Below the pieces are notes generated by a model that was not told the origin of the DNA, made no database searches, and was given only the letters and a program-made list of their open reading frames with translations. From Verrucomicrobiota bacterium (lineage in GTDB: Bacteria; Verrucomicrobiota; Verrucomicrobiia; Chthoniobacterales; Terrimicrobiaceae): a stretch of DNA of 47,199 bases. Shown one piece after another: positions 18,083-26,763 of this stretch. Within the stretch, counting starts at the first letter, position 1. Every line of letters begins with the position of its first letter. The stretch is from contig JAPLTF010000010.1 of the NCBI GenBank assembly GCA_026398275.1, positions 1-47,199 of the forward strand, written 5' to 3'. Both the position numbers and the translations under genes were made by a program.

Positions 18083-19693
18083 CTACAGCAGACACTTCTC
18101 GCCCTCGGCGTTCCGGGCGAGCCATTCGATCAGCTCGTTGATGGGGGCCGGTTTCGCGAAGAAAAACCCCTGGCCGAACTCCACGCCGAGATTGCGCAGG
18201 TAGTCCACCTGCGCGGAGTGTTCGATGCCCTCGGCGATCAGTTCGAGCCCGCAGGCCCGGCCGATGGAGACGATCTGGTCAACGAGCCCGGAGCTCTTGG
18301 CTTCGTTCGTGATGCCGTCCACAAACGCCTTGTCGATCTTGAGGAAATCGAACGGGAACAGCGAGAGGTAGCGGAGGTTGGAGTAGCCGGTCCCGAAGTC
18401 ATCCACCGCCAGGCGGATGCCGAGATCCTTCATCACGCGGAGCTGCCCGAGCGCCGCGTCGGTCAGCGACGTGCTCTCCGTGAGCTCGAAGGAAATATTC
18501 TCATAGCTGAACTTCCCCTTGATGAGCCGGTCGACGTGCGCGGGAAAGGACGGGTTCGTCAGCGTCTGCACCGGGATGTTGATTGCGGCATGCAGGTGGG
18601 GGAATTCCTTGAACACCGGCACCAGCTCCTCAAAAGCGCGGACCATCATGCATTCGGTCAGCTCGGTGATCACGCCGGTGCGCTCGGCCTCCGGGATGAA
18701 GGCGAGCGGAGGGACAAGCCCGCGCTTGGGATGCTGCCAGCGCATGAGCACCTCCAGCCCCTCGCATTTTCCCGTCTCAAGATTCAGGATCGGCTGGTAG
18801 TGGGCAACCACCTGCCGGAGGCGGGCAGCCTCACGGAGCTCGGACTCCAGGGAGAGCGACTGCGCGTTCGCCACCCAGGCGGCCACAAAGAAACAGAGCG
18901 CCAGCACAAGCGCCAGGCCGCCGTAAAGCGGAAGGCTCTGCCCCCAGAGCGCCCAAAGCGCACCCTTGGGCAAAACGGCGACCACCGCGTAGTTGTATCC
19001 GGGAACAATCTGCGAATACACAAGCTCGCTCTCGGTCTCGGAAAGTCCGGGGGGCGGCACCTTGCCGGGAGGGGCTGCGTTGATCGAGGCATTCACAGAG
19101 CGGTCCAGAACCACCCCGTCCTGGCGCATGAAATAGACCGCATCGCCACCTTTGCGGTCCCCGTATCGCATCAGCTCACCGATCGTCTGCGTCGGGATCG
19201 AAAGCCCGTAGAGATAGTTTTTCCCGGAGTTGTAGTTGATGATCATCGCATCGGCCCGGTCCCCATGGCTGGGACGCGGGAGGAGCCGGACCTCGCCGAC
19301 CGGACCGAGCTGGCAAAGGGCGGGATCCATGGGGGACGGCGGCTCGATGAGCCCGACATCCGTGCAAACAAGCTGCCCGTCTTTGACCATCCACGCCTCG
19401 CGGAAGATGGTGCTTTCCAAAACCAGCCGCCTCAGCGCCGCAGCAGTCTGGGTGGAGACAGCCCCCTGGTTTGCCTGGTCCAGAAGCTGCAATTTGGAGC
19501 GCGCGCCGTTGACGAGGCGGCCGATCGCATCGGCCCACAGGCCGGTCTTTTCCGCCATCGAATCCACGGCCGTCATGCGGGTCTGCCGGTAGGAAAGCGA
19601 GGCCGACCCGCCGATGGCTGCCAGGGCGCCCAGGATGGCAACACCCATCATCAATATCCGGAAAGTGCGGTTCTGAAGGGCGGGCAATGGCAT
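18083..19693 (-). CDS. Membrane c-di-GMP phosphodiesterase with CSS-like sensor (EAL domain)
   Basis: The 536-residue protein has a membrane segment near 12-33, an extracytoplasmic region to about 254, a second membrane segment near 255-277, and a C-terminal EAL domain. Catalytic elements are present: EGLEVLMRW (E311; EGL in place of EAL, an accepted variant), N372, E405, AVDDFGTGYSN (D431, D432), K452, AEGIEH (E488) and GQGFFFAKP (Q508). The sensor resembles the CSS-motif domain of PdeC-type enzymes but reads Cys110-Thr-Asp, with a second cysteine at 127. In that family the cysteine pair senses periplasmic redox state. It should hydrolyse cyclic di-GMP, favouring motility over surface growth. 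Confidence 0.9.
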   Translation of the reverse strand: MPLPALQNRTFRILMMGVAILGALAAIGGSASLSYRQTRMTAVDSMAEKTGLWADAIGRLVNGARSKLQLLDQANQGAVSTQTAAALRRLVLESTIFREAWMVKDGQLVCTDVGLIEPPSPMDPALCQLGPVGEVRLLPRPSHGDRADAMIINYNSGKNYLYGLSIPTQTIGELMRYGDRKGGDAVYFMRQDGVVLDRSVNASINAAPPGKVPPPGLSETESELVYSQIVPGYNYAVVAVLPKGALWALWGQSLPLYGGLALVLALCFFVAAWVANAQSLSLESELREAARLRQVVAHYQPILNLETGKCEGLEVLMRWQHPKRGLVPPLAFIPEAERTGVITELTECMMVRAFEELVPVFKEFPHLHAAINIPVQTLTNPSFPAHVDRLIKGKFSYENISFELTESTSLTDAALGQLRVMKDLGIRLAVDDFGTGYSNLRYLSLFPFDFLKIDKAFVDGITNEAKSSGLVDQIVSIGRACGLELIAEGIEHSAQVDYLRNLGVEFGQGFFFAKPAPINELIEWLARNAEGEKCLL

Positions 19694-22385
19694 GGCAAAT
19701 CACGGGGAGGGCAAGCTCGCCGCCCGGCAGTTCTATCACGATCATCGGTTGCTGAAAAGCCCGGAGAAAGTAAGATTCCTGCGTTTACCAATTGCGTGCG
19801 GAGCTCTGGCGTGGAAAATATGCCCCATCAGCAAGAGATACTACAGTTGGGAGAAAAGGAAGCGCCGGCCAAGGACCCCGCTCTACAAGCGCAAGCTGCT
19901 TTGGATTCCGCTCGGGCTCCTCTGCCTCGGAGCGTTTGCCGCGTGGGTGGCGTTCGGGGTTCTGACCTTCAATTTCGAGAAGCGCGCCGGGGAGTTCGAT
20001 CTCACGAAGGTCGGCAGCATGGAGGCGGCCTCGATCCTCTACGACCGAAACGGACACGATTTCGGAAAGATCTTCATCCAGAACCGGCAGCCGGTGCCCT
20101 ACGACCGGATCGCCCCGATGCTCACGAAGGCGGTCATCGCCGCGGAGGACAACAAATTCTACGAGCACGACGGGGTGGATTACTTCGGAATTGTGCGGGC
20201 CATGATCGCCAATTACCGGCGGGGCAAAATCTCCCAGGGCGCCAGCACGGTCACCCAGCAGCTCGCGCGGAATTCCTTCGAGCTGCACGAGCGGACCTAC
20301 CAGAGAAAAATCATGGAGATGTTTCTCTCCTGGCGGATCGAGAAAAATTTCTCGAAGGAGCGGATCATGGAGCTTTATCTGAACCGGGTTTACTTCGGGA
20401 GCGGGTTTTACGGGGCCGAGGCTGCGGCGCGCGGGTATTTCGGCCGGCCCGCCAAGGATCTCGACATCGGCCAGTGCGCGATGCTCGCGGGCCTGCTCAA
20501 AAGTCCGCAGGCCCTCTCGCCATGGAACAACATCGAGGGCGCCACCGACGTCCGGAACTTCGTGCTCAAGCGCATGCGCGAGATGGGGTTCATCACCAAA
20601 GACCAGCTGAAGGAGCAGACCGAGATGAAGCTCTACGCGGTCAAGCGCATGAACCCGTTCAAGCTCTCCTATGCGGTGGATATGATCCGCCAGCAGGCGA
20701 TCAAGGCGCTGGGATTCGACCGCGCGATGAACGGCGGATACCGGATCGAGACGACGCTCGACTCGGAAATGCAGCGGGCCGCCGAGCGGGCCACAAGGGA
20801 TTTTCTCTCGCAGCTTGAGTCAAACCCCGGCTACACCCACCCGACATTTGCCCAATACCGCGACTCCACAAAGAATATCGAGGACGCGATCAACAAGGGG
20901 AACATGGCGGCCAAGATGCCGGAGCCGAAATACATCCAGGGGGCGGCCCTGGCCCTGGACAATTCAACGGGCGGGGTCCTTGCTGTGGTCGGCGGACGGG
21001 ATTTCAAGCACAGCGAATACAACCGCGCGTTCCAGGGCACCCGCCCGATCGGCACCGCGTTTACGCCGCTTGTCTTCGCCTCCGCCTACGAGTCCGGACT
21101 GTTTCCCGGCGAAATTGTCCAGGACGCCTGCATCGACAACCGCTACGTGATGGTCGGCGGCGAGACCGGCATCCTCGGAGAGTGGGGGGTCGAGAAGGCG
21201 GACAACGAATACGAGGGCCCGATGACGACCCACGACGCCCTCGTGAAGGGGAAAAATGCGGCAACCATCCGGCTCGGGATGAAAACCGGTCTGGAGGCGC
21301 TGAAAAAGACGGTCGCCGCCGCAGGCATCACCTCCCCGCTGCGGGACTATTCAAACAGCTTCCTGGGAAGCAGCGAAATCACCCTGGACGAGATGACGCT
21401 CGCCTTCACGATCTTCCCGAACGGCGGGCAGCGCCCGAGCGAGGCGCACATCATCAAGCGGATTCTGGACGCCGACGGCGGCATCATCTACGAGGCCCCG
21501 CGCTCGATGGTGAAGGCGATTTCCCCGGCGGCCGCATTCCAGGTCCATGCGGCATTGGAAGACATCATGAAACGCGGCGCGGGCGCTGCGGCGGCGACGG
21601 AGTTCGGGCTCGGCGCGTTCCCCGTGGCTGGCAAGTCCGGCACGTCCTACAATTTCATGGACACCTACTTTTTCGGCTACACCAGCGCCGTCACCTGCGG
21701 GGTGTGGGTCGGATTCGACAAGCCGACCAAAATCTACCGCGGCGCGTTCGGAAAGGACCTCGCCCTCCCGATCTGGTCGAAAATCATGAACGTCGCCGCA
21801 ACCGCATTTCCCCCTCAGCCGTTCCCGAAGCCGCCCGACATCCGCGACGTCGAGATCTGCCGGACATCCGGCCTGCTCGCCACCCCGCGGTGCAAGCTGG
21901 ATTTTACCGACGCCTCGGGCGGGATCTCAAGCTCGCAGCCTCTCTCCTACACCGAATACGCCACCGAAGCCGAGGTGCCGCAGATCCGCTGCGACATCCA
22001 TGGCGGCGGAGTGAGGAACTATGCAAAGCAATACGACGAAGCCGAATGGCCGCGCGCCGCGGCGGCGGTGGACTCGGCAACGATCCGCCCGATCGCGGTG
22101 ATCGCCCCCACCCTGCTGGGCTTCAACGATGTTTACCAATCCATCCGCCCGGGCATGGAAACGCTCGACGACGGCTCGATCCCGGTCGCCAAGGCGATCC
22201 CGGTCACCCCGGAGAACAAGGAAGCAGGCCAGGATGCCGCGCAGAATGCGCCCGCGCCCGAGGCCACGCCGCTCCCGCCCGCCGCAGAGCCCGAGGTCCG
22301 GAAGGCCGAGAGCATCGCCCCGCTCGACTCCCCGCTGGACAAGCCGGCCATCCAGCTTCCCCCACCCGCATCGATGGATTTCTGA
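19692..22385 (+). CDS. Class A PBP-like peptidoglycan glycosyltransferase with degenerate transpeptidase domain
   Basis: The 897-residue protein has a basic tail, one membrane anchor (about 68-93), and a GT51 domain with intact motifs AEDNKFYEHDG (E152) and SQGASTVTQQLARN (181-194), plus LNRVYFGSGFYGAEAAARGY. This would polymerise lipid II glycan chains. The transpeptidase domain keeps KSGT (648-651), but the SxxK motif reads T455-A-F-T458 and the SxN motif reads G520-K-N522, so the acylated serine and the general-base lysine are both replaced. The C-terminal tail is proline-rich. The true start is uncertain: 19692 overlaps the divergent EAL gene start. It is followed at once (TGATG) by a TolC-like gene. 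Confidence 0.88.
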   Translation: MANHGEGKLAARQFYHDHRLLKSPEKVRFLRLPIACGALAWKICPISKRYYSWEKRKRRPRTPLYKRKLLWIPLGLLCLGAFAAWVAFGVLTFNFEKRAGEFDLTKVGSMEAASILYDRNGHDFGKIFIQNRQPVPYDRIAPMLTKAVIAAEDNKFYEHDGVDYFGIVRAMIANYRRGKISQGASTVTQQLARNSFELHERTYQRKIMEMFLSWRIEKNFSKERIMELYLNRVYFGSGFYGAEAAARGYFGRPAKDLDIGQCAMLAGLLKSPQALSPWNNIEGATDVRNFVLKRMREMGFITKDQLKEQTEMKLYAVKRMNPFKLSYAVDMIRQQAIKALGFDRAMNGGYRIETTLDSEMQRAAERATRDFLSQLESNPGYTHPTFAQYRDSTKNIEDAINKGNMAAKMPEPKYIQGAALALDNSTGGVLAVVGGRDFKHSEYNRAFQGTRPIGTAFTPLVFASAYESGLFPGEIVQDACIDNRYVMVGGETGILGEWGVEKADNEYEGPMTTHDALVKGKNAATIRLGMKTGLEALKKTVAAAGITSPLRDYSNSFLGSSEITLDEMTLAFTIFPNGGQRPSEAHIIKRILDADGGIIYEAPRSMVKAISPAAAFQVHAALEDIMKRGAGAAAATEFGLGAFPVAGKSGTSYNFMDTYFFGYTSAVTCGVWVGFDKPTKIYRGAFGKDLALPIWSKIMNVAATAFPPQPFPKPPDIRDVEICRTSGLLATPRCKLDFTDASGGISSSQPLSYTEYATEAEVPQIRCDIHGGGVRNYAKQYDEAEWPRAAAAVDSATIRPIAVIAPTLLGFNDVYQSIRPGMETLDDGSIPVAKAIPVTPENKEAGQDAAQNAPAPEATPLPPAAEPEVRKAESIAPLDSPLDKPAIQLPPPASMDF

Positions 22386-23890
22386 TGCAACCCGCTTTCC
22401 GCATCGCCCTCGCCCTGTTCGCGGCCCTCGCCGCCGCGTCGGCGAACGACACCCTCTCGCTGAACCTCCAGGACGCGATCCGCATGGCCCTCGGAAAAAA
22501 TTTCCAGATCCGGGCCGAGCGCTTCACCCCCCAGATCGCCCGGGCCAAGCAGCTCTCGGCCTCGGGAAAATTCGATCCCATCGCCGAGGTATCGGTGACC
22601 TACGACGAGAACAACCAGGAGCAGCGCACGCTCAACAGCGAGCTCAACACGCCGACCGCCGTCCCCGGCGGTGACACGCCGCTCCTCTTCGCCCGCACCT
22701 CGGGCCTCGAGGTGGATACCAGCATCGCCGGCCTGACCCCGTGGGGCCTCACCTACGACATCGGAGCCTCGACCACAAAAAACACGGACAACCGGCTCAC
22801 GAATGACAAATACAATTCGTTTCTCGGAATCAATTTCACCCAGCCGCTGCTGAAAAATTTCGGGACGGACGTGAACCTCGCGCAGCTCCGGATCGCGCGG
22901 GCCGACCGGGCGATCTCGGAGTGGACGCTGCGCGAGAGCATCATCCGCGTGGTCACAGACACGGTGAACATCTATTGCGAACTCTATTTCACGAAGGAAA
23001 ACCTCGGCGTCGAGGAGCGCTCCCGCGGGCTCGCCGCGCAGCTCCTCGCGGACAACCTCAAACGCGCGGAGATCGGGGTCATGTCCCCGCTCGATGTCAT
23101 GCAGGCGCGCGCCGACCTCGCCGCCCGCGAGGAGCGCGTGCTCGTCGCCACCCGCAACATGCTCGATAACGAAAATTTCCTCAAGCAGCTCGTCACGAAC
23201 GAGGTCTTTCGCGTCCTCCAGACCCACATCGAGATCGCCAACCTGCCGGATCTTCCCAATGTCAAAGCCGACCGCGAAAAGGATTTTCCTCTCGCGTTTC
23301 AGATGCGCCCGGACTACCGCCAGGCCCTCCTGGATCTGCAGAAGCGCCAGATCAACGTCGTCTTCTCCCGCAACCAGGCCCTCCCGCGCCTCGACCTTGT
23401 CGCGAGCTTCGGAGTCAACGGCATCGACACCTCGCTGGCGGACAGCTTCCAGCGCGTCTCGGGCCAGGCGAACAACAACTATTCCTGGACGACGGGCGTC
23501 GTGGGCAGCCTGCCGATCCCGAACCGCGAGGCGCGAGGCCAGCTCGAAGCCAACAAACTCGAAGTCGCCAAGGCCCTGGTCGAGCTCAAGCGACTCGAGC
23601 AAGCGATCCTCATCGAGGCGGACAATGCGGCCGGCCAGATCGAGACGACCCGCAAGCGCATCGAGGCGACGACCGCCGCCCGCGATTTCGCCGCGAAGAC
23701 GCTCGAAGCCGCCCAGGCGCGCCTCGCCAGCGGCACCACCACCACGTTCGAGGTCCTCCAGTTCCAGCGCGACCTCGCCACCGCCGAGATCAACCAGATC
23801 CGCGCGCGCGCCGACCACATCCGCGCGATTGCCGATTATGCGCGCGTCACCGGCCTCACCCTCGCCAGGAACGGCATCAGCATCGAGTGA
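22385..23890 (+). CDS. TolC-like outer-membrane efflux protein
   Basis: The 501-residue protein begins with a signal peptide (FRIALALFAALAAASA) and carries the two-fold repeated outer-membrane efflux pattern: SLNLQDAIRMALGKNFQIRA, FTQPLLKNFGTDVNLAQL, VMSPLDVMQARADLAAREER, and in the second half LPIPNREARGQLEANKLEV and ASGTTTTFEVLQFQRDLATA. TolC family trimers form an outer-membrane barrel with a periplasmic alpha-helical tunnel. No inner-membrane pump or adaptor adjoins it. The start ATG shares one base with the PBP stop (TGATG), so it is co-translated with a cell-wall enzyme and a methyltransferase. Confidence 0.9.
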   Translation: MQPAFRIALALFAALAAASANDTLSLNLQDAIRMALGKNFQIRAERFTPQIARAKQLSASGKFDPIAEVSVTYDENNQEQRTLNSELNTPTAVPGGDTPLLFARTSGLEVDTSIAGLTPWGLTYDIGASTTKNTDNRLTNDKYNSFLGINFTQPLLKNFGTDVNLAQLRIARADRAISEWTLRESIIRVVTDTVNIYCELYFTKENLGVEERSRGLAAQLLADNLKRAEIGVMSPLDVMQARADLAAREERVLVATRNMLDNENFLKQLVTNEVFRVLQTHIEIANLPDLPNVKADREKDFPLAFQMRPDYRQALLDLQKRQINVVFSRNQALPRLDLVASFGVNGIDTSLADSFQRVSGQANNNYSWTTGVVGSLPIPNREARGQLEANKLEVAKALVELKRLEQAILIEADNAAGQIETTRKRIEATTAARDFAAKTLEAAQARLASGTTTTFEVLQFQRDLATAEINQIRARADHIRAIADYARVTGLTLARNGISIE

Positions 23891-24483
23891 TGGCCGCCTA
23901 CGACAAGGCCTACTTCGACAAATGGTATCGGCATCCTGAGCACCGCGTCATCACCGCGGCCAAAACCGCGCGCAAGGCACACCTCGCACTCGCCGTGGCG
24001 GAATACTACCTCGAGCGCCCGGTCCGCACCGTCCTGGATGTCGGATGCGGCGAAGGTCAGTGGCAGCCGGTCCTGAAAAAACTCCGCCCCCGCCTCCGCT
24101 ACACCGGCATCGATCCCAGCCCGTATGCCGTCCGGCGGTTTGGAAAGCGCCGGCATATCCTGCTGGGCTCGTTCGGCAACCTCCCGGACCTTGAGGAGTC
24201 CTACGACCTCATCATCTGCAGCGACAGCCTTTACTACATCCCGGACGACGAACTGATCATGGGCCTCCATATCCTGGCCCCCCGCCTCGCCGGCGTCGCC
24301 TTCCTCGAAGCCTATCCGCAGGAGGCCGACCTCCGCGGCGACACATCGGGCATGCACCCGCGCTCCGCCGCCTTCTACCGGAAAATCTTCCGCAACGCCG
24401 GCCTTCGCCCGTGCGGCTCCCACTGCTACGTCGGCCCGCCCCTCCACGGTGCCGTCACCGCATTGGAATACGGAGCGCTGTAG
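23890..24483 (+). CDS. Class I SAM-dependent methyltransferase
   Basis: The 197-residue protein starts at the ATG at 23890, sharing one base with the TolC stop (TGATG); a GTG three bases earlier is possible. It has the Rossmann methyltransferase motif I VLDVGCGEGQW, the acidic second strand YTGIDPSPYAV, and motif IV-like YDLIICSDSLYYI. There is no signal peptide or membrane segment, so it is cytoplasmic. The substrate cannot be told. It is the last gene of the PBP-TolC operon and meets the convergent GH1 gene 17 bases on. Confidence 0.83.
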   Translation: MAAYDKAYFDKWYRHPEHRVITAAKTARKAHLALAVAEYYLERPVRTVLDVGCGEGQWQPVLKKLRPRLRYTGIDPSPYAVRRFGKRRHILLGSFGNLPDLEESYDLIICSDSLYYIPDDELIMGLHILAPRLAGVAFLEAYPQEADLRGDTSGMHPRSAAFYRKIFRNAGLRPCGSHCYVGPPLHGAVTALEYGAL

Positions 24484-24500
24484 AACGGTCCTTGCCGGCT

Positions 24501-25895
24501 CTACTTCTTCAGCGGTGTAAAATTCGCCTGCGGCTGGATCGTGGTGACGGATTTCACAGTCGGGTAGGCCTTGATGATTTCCGCAAATTTTCCAGCTGAG
24601 GGCTTGAAGACCCGGTCGTAGGTCTTCGGGTCCATGGTGGACAGGCCGAAGAGCGCCTTGTATCCGAAGTGCCACTCGTAGTTGTCCGCGAGCGACCAGG
24701 TAAAGTAGCCGCGCATGTCGTAGCCGTCGCGGATCGCGCGCCCGATCGCGGCGATATGGTTGCGCATATACCAGACGCGCTTCGAGTCATTCTTCGTCGC
24801 GATGCCGTTCTCGGTGATCATCATCGGCTTTCCGTAGCGGTCCCCGACCCGCCGGATCTCCTTGTAGAGACCGCCCGGATCGATGCGCCATCCCATCATC
24901 GTGAAGTTGTGGCCGCGGCGCGCGTTCTCGGAGAGCAGGGAGATCGGACCGGGCGCCTGCGAGTAGTAATAGTTGAAGCCGACGATGTCGCACACGTCGT
25001 AAACCCGGTCGAGGTGGTCCACATTTCCGTGGATCATCGTGTTGTAGATGAGCCCGCCCGGATCGAGCGGAGCGCGCTCCCACCAGGGAAGGGCCTCGAC
25101 GCTCACAACCTTCGCGGACGGCTTGATCTTTTTGATCCGGGAGGCCGCATCGCGGAACATCCCGGTGCTCGCATCAATCGCTTTCCAGTAATGCCCGAAG
25201 GCCAGTGTCATGCACGGCGGCCATTGCGCGACAATGTAGGCGGTCGTGATCTGGCCGTTGGGCTCGTTTTGCGGGGCGTAGTAGTTTGTGTAGGGAGCCG
25301 TGGCCCGGACCATTTTGTTCACGTAGGCATTCCACCTCTCGCGGGCGAGCGGGTGCAGCCAGTTCGAGTTGCCGGGGTTCTTTTTGTCGTAGAGCCAGGC
25401 CGGAAACGTGAAGTGCCACAGGCAGATCACCGGTTCGATGCCCGCCTCCTTCAGGCGCCTGGCCATGCCGACGTAGCGGCGGATGACTTCCTCGTCATAG
25501 ACGCCGGGATTCGGCTCAACCCTCGCCCACTCGATGCTGAACCGGTAGTGGGTCACCCCGATTTTCTTCAGCGCATCGAGGTCCTTCTCAAATTTCGTCC
25601 ACGTGTAGAGCGCGTTCCCCTTCTCCGGCGCCTTCTTCTGCGAAACCAGAATATCCCAGTCCGTTGAAAAATCATCCTTCTGCCCGGGCTTCACCGCAGG
25701 GTCTTCGTATTGGTAGCTGGCCGTCGAAATCCCCCAGGCAAATTTGTCCGCAAGCTGCGGCTTCGACCGGGCGGGGCGCGGCACGGGCCCCTTGCCCACC
25801 GGCCCGAGCGGGTCGATCGGATTGACGCAGCCTGATAGCAGGAGGGCAGAGAGAAGAATCGACGGCAGAAATTTCAATTTTGCGGAATGGCTCAT
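24501..25895 (-). CDS. GH1 beta-glycosidase lipoprotein
   Basis: From the ATG at 25895 the 464-residue protein begins with a lipoprotein signal (FLPSILLSALLLSGC, lipid-modified Cys23). It continues with the GH1 N-terminal motif FAWGISTASYQYE, then the acid/base motif YAPQNEPNG (E211) and the nucleophile motif MMITENG (E362), ending GYFTWSLADNYEW. These are the two catalytic glutamates of retaining GH1 beta-glucosidases, galactosidases and 6-phospho relatives. Membrane anchoring is unusual, as most GH1 enzymes are cytoplasmic or secreted. An upstream in-frame start would give a 50-residue extension ahead of the signal, which is implausible. Confidence 0.92.
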   Translation of the reverse strand: MSHSAKLKFLPSILLSALLLSGCVNPIDPLGPVGKGPVPRPARSKPQLADKFAWGISTASYQYEDPAVKPGQKDDFSTDWDILVSQKKAPEKGNALYTWTKFEKDLDALKKIGVTHYRFSIEWARVEPNPGVYDEEVIRRYVGMARRLKEAGIEPVICLWHFTFPAWLYDKKNPGNSNWLHPLARERWNAYVNKMVRATAPYTNYYAPQNEPNGQITTAYIVAQWPPCMTLAFGHYWKAIDASTGMFRDAASRIKKIKPSAKVVSVEALPWWERAPLDPGGLIYNTMIHGNVDHLDRVYDVCDIVGFNYYYSQAPGPISLLSENARRGHNFTMMGWRIDPGGLYKEIRRVGDRYGKPMMITENGIATKNDSKRVWYMRNHIAAIGRAIRDGYDMRGYFTWSLADNYEWHFGYKALFGLSTMDPKTYDRVFKPSAGKFAEIIKAYPTVKSVTTIQPQANFTPLKK

Positions 25896-25995
25896 AAGGA
25901 TCGGCCTGCCATACAGGATTCCTGGCGGGATGGCCAGCGGGAGAATCGATTTTTTCCGCTTTCCGGGGCAGATTGGTATTGCGAGTCTCAACCCC

Positions 25996-26216
25996 ATGCC
26001 GACCTCCCAAAAAACCATCCTCGGACAGGAAACCTCACTCATCAAAACCCGCGACGTGGAGGCCGGGTCACGAGCCTCGGCGGCCAGCTCTGGCCGGCAA
26101 AATTCCGCGTGGGCGTCATGTGGATCCCCCCGCTCTCGGCGGCTCCGTGGGCAATGGAAAAACAGCCTCTGCCGAACATCCTCAAAGTCCCGCTGGATTT
26201 TCTCTTCAATCGCTAG
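25996..26216 (+). pseudogene. Frameshifted gene remnant (possible epimerase-like N-terminus)
   Basis: The strand reads MPTSQKTILGQETSLIKTRD in one frame, then switches frame at about 26066 to VTSLGGQLWPAKFRVG, PPLSAAPWAMEKQPLPNILK and VPLDFLFNR with a stop at 26216. The segments join naturally into one protein start with a lost base near 26066. The pattern (VTSxGGxLxPxxF, APWA, ILKV) reminds me of N-termini of aldose-epimerase-like proteins, but I cannot confirm it. It is much shorter than such genes. The GH1 gene lies on the opposite strand and shares the region between them. Confidence 0.4.
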
Positions 26217-26763
26217 CCTGCAGAAATCCGACCACGGCCTTGTGGATCGCCGGTGAGATCACCGGCCACGCATGCGCGGGAACCGGGCTTTGAATCGTGG
26301 TCGTCGCAGCCTTCCAGCAGGCGGACTGGCCGGGCACGACGACCGCATCGAGCGCGCACCATGTCGCAAGCGTGGGGATGTTCCACGGCCCCTCATTCAA
26401 CCTTGTGAGAAATGCGCTGCCGGGCCGCATCTCCCTGCAGGCCGGAAGATCGTAGGCGTGCGCGAAGAGCGATCCCCGGTGCGGGGAGTGGAGGAAGACG
26501 GCGCGCCGCACAGGAAGCTCGTGCGGCATGCGCAAGGCCTCGCGGATCACCAGCCCACCCATGCTGTAGCCGACCACGTTCAGCGGGCCGCCGGCCGCGT
26601 GCAGTTCCTCGCGCAATCCCGCTCCGAGCGCTTCCAGCGAGGTGTGCCCGGAATTGTCGTAACGCCAGATCCGGCAGGGGCCGATGGATTTTTCGATGCG
26701 GCTCCGCAGGCGCTCCCAGCGCGAGTGCCCGCCCCAGATTCCATCGAGAATGAATGTCGTCAT
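26206..26763 (-). CDS. Alpha/beta hydrolase (lipase/esterase-like)
   Basis: A 185-residue alpha/beta hydrolase has the nucleophile elbow NVVGYSMGGLVI (S67), an aspartate candidate in CALDAVVVPG and a histidine in PVPAHAWPVI. It has an early GIWGG oxyanion-type turn. No signal peptide is evident. It is coupled by a four-base overlap (ATGA) to the preceding three-domain transporter-acyltransferase-ligase gene, so a role in acyl-ester turnover (lysophospholipid or acyl-donor recycling) is a fair inference. It is short for the family, with little lid region. Confidence 0.78.
   Translation of the reverse strand: MTTFILDGIWGGHSRWERLRSRIEKSIGPCRIWRYDNSGHTSLEALGAGLREELHAAGGPLNVVGYSMGGLVIREALRMPHELPVRRAVFLHSPHRGSLFAHAYDLPACREMRPGSAFLTRLNEGPWNIPTLATWCALDAVVVPGQSACWKAATTTIQSPVPAHAWPVISPAIHKAVVGFLQASD

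Noticed and set aside
18083-19693. Calling the EAL domain inactive because the motif is EGL
   Set aside because: ExL variants of this motif occur in active enzymes, and all other metal and catalytic residues are present.
17792-20818. A plus-strand open frame of about 1,000 codons spanning EAL and cobA-hemD
   Set aside because: It lies opposite two well-supported genes and has no recognisable motif. High GC keeps antisense frames open.
22133-23818. A 561-codon minus-strand frame opposite the TolC-like gene
   Set aside because: It is antisense to a clear outer-membrane efflux protein and lacks any family pattern.
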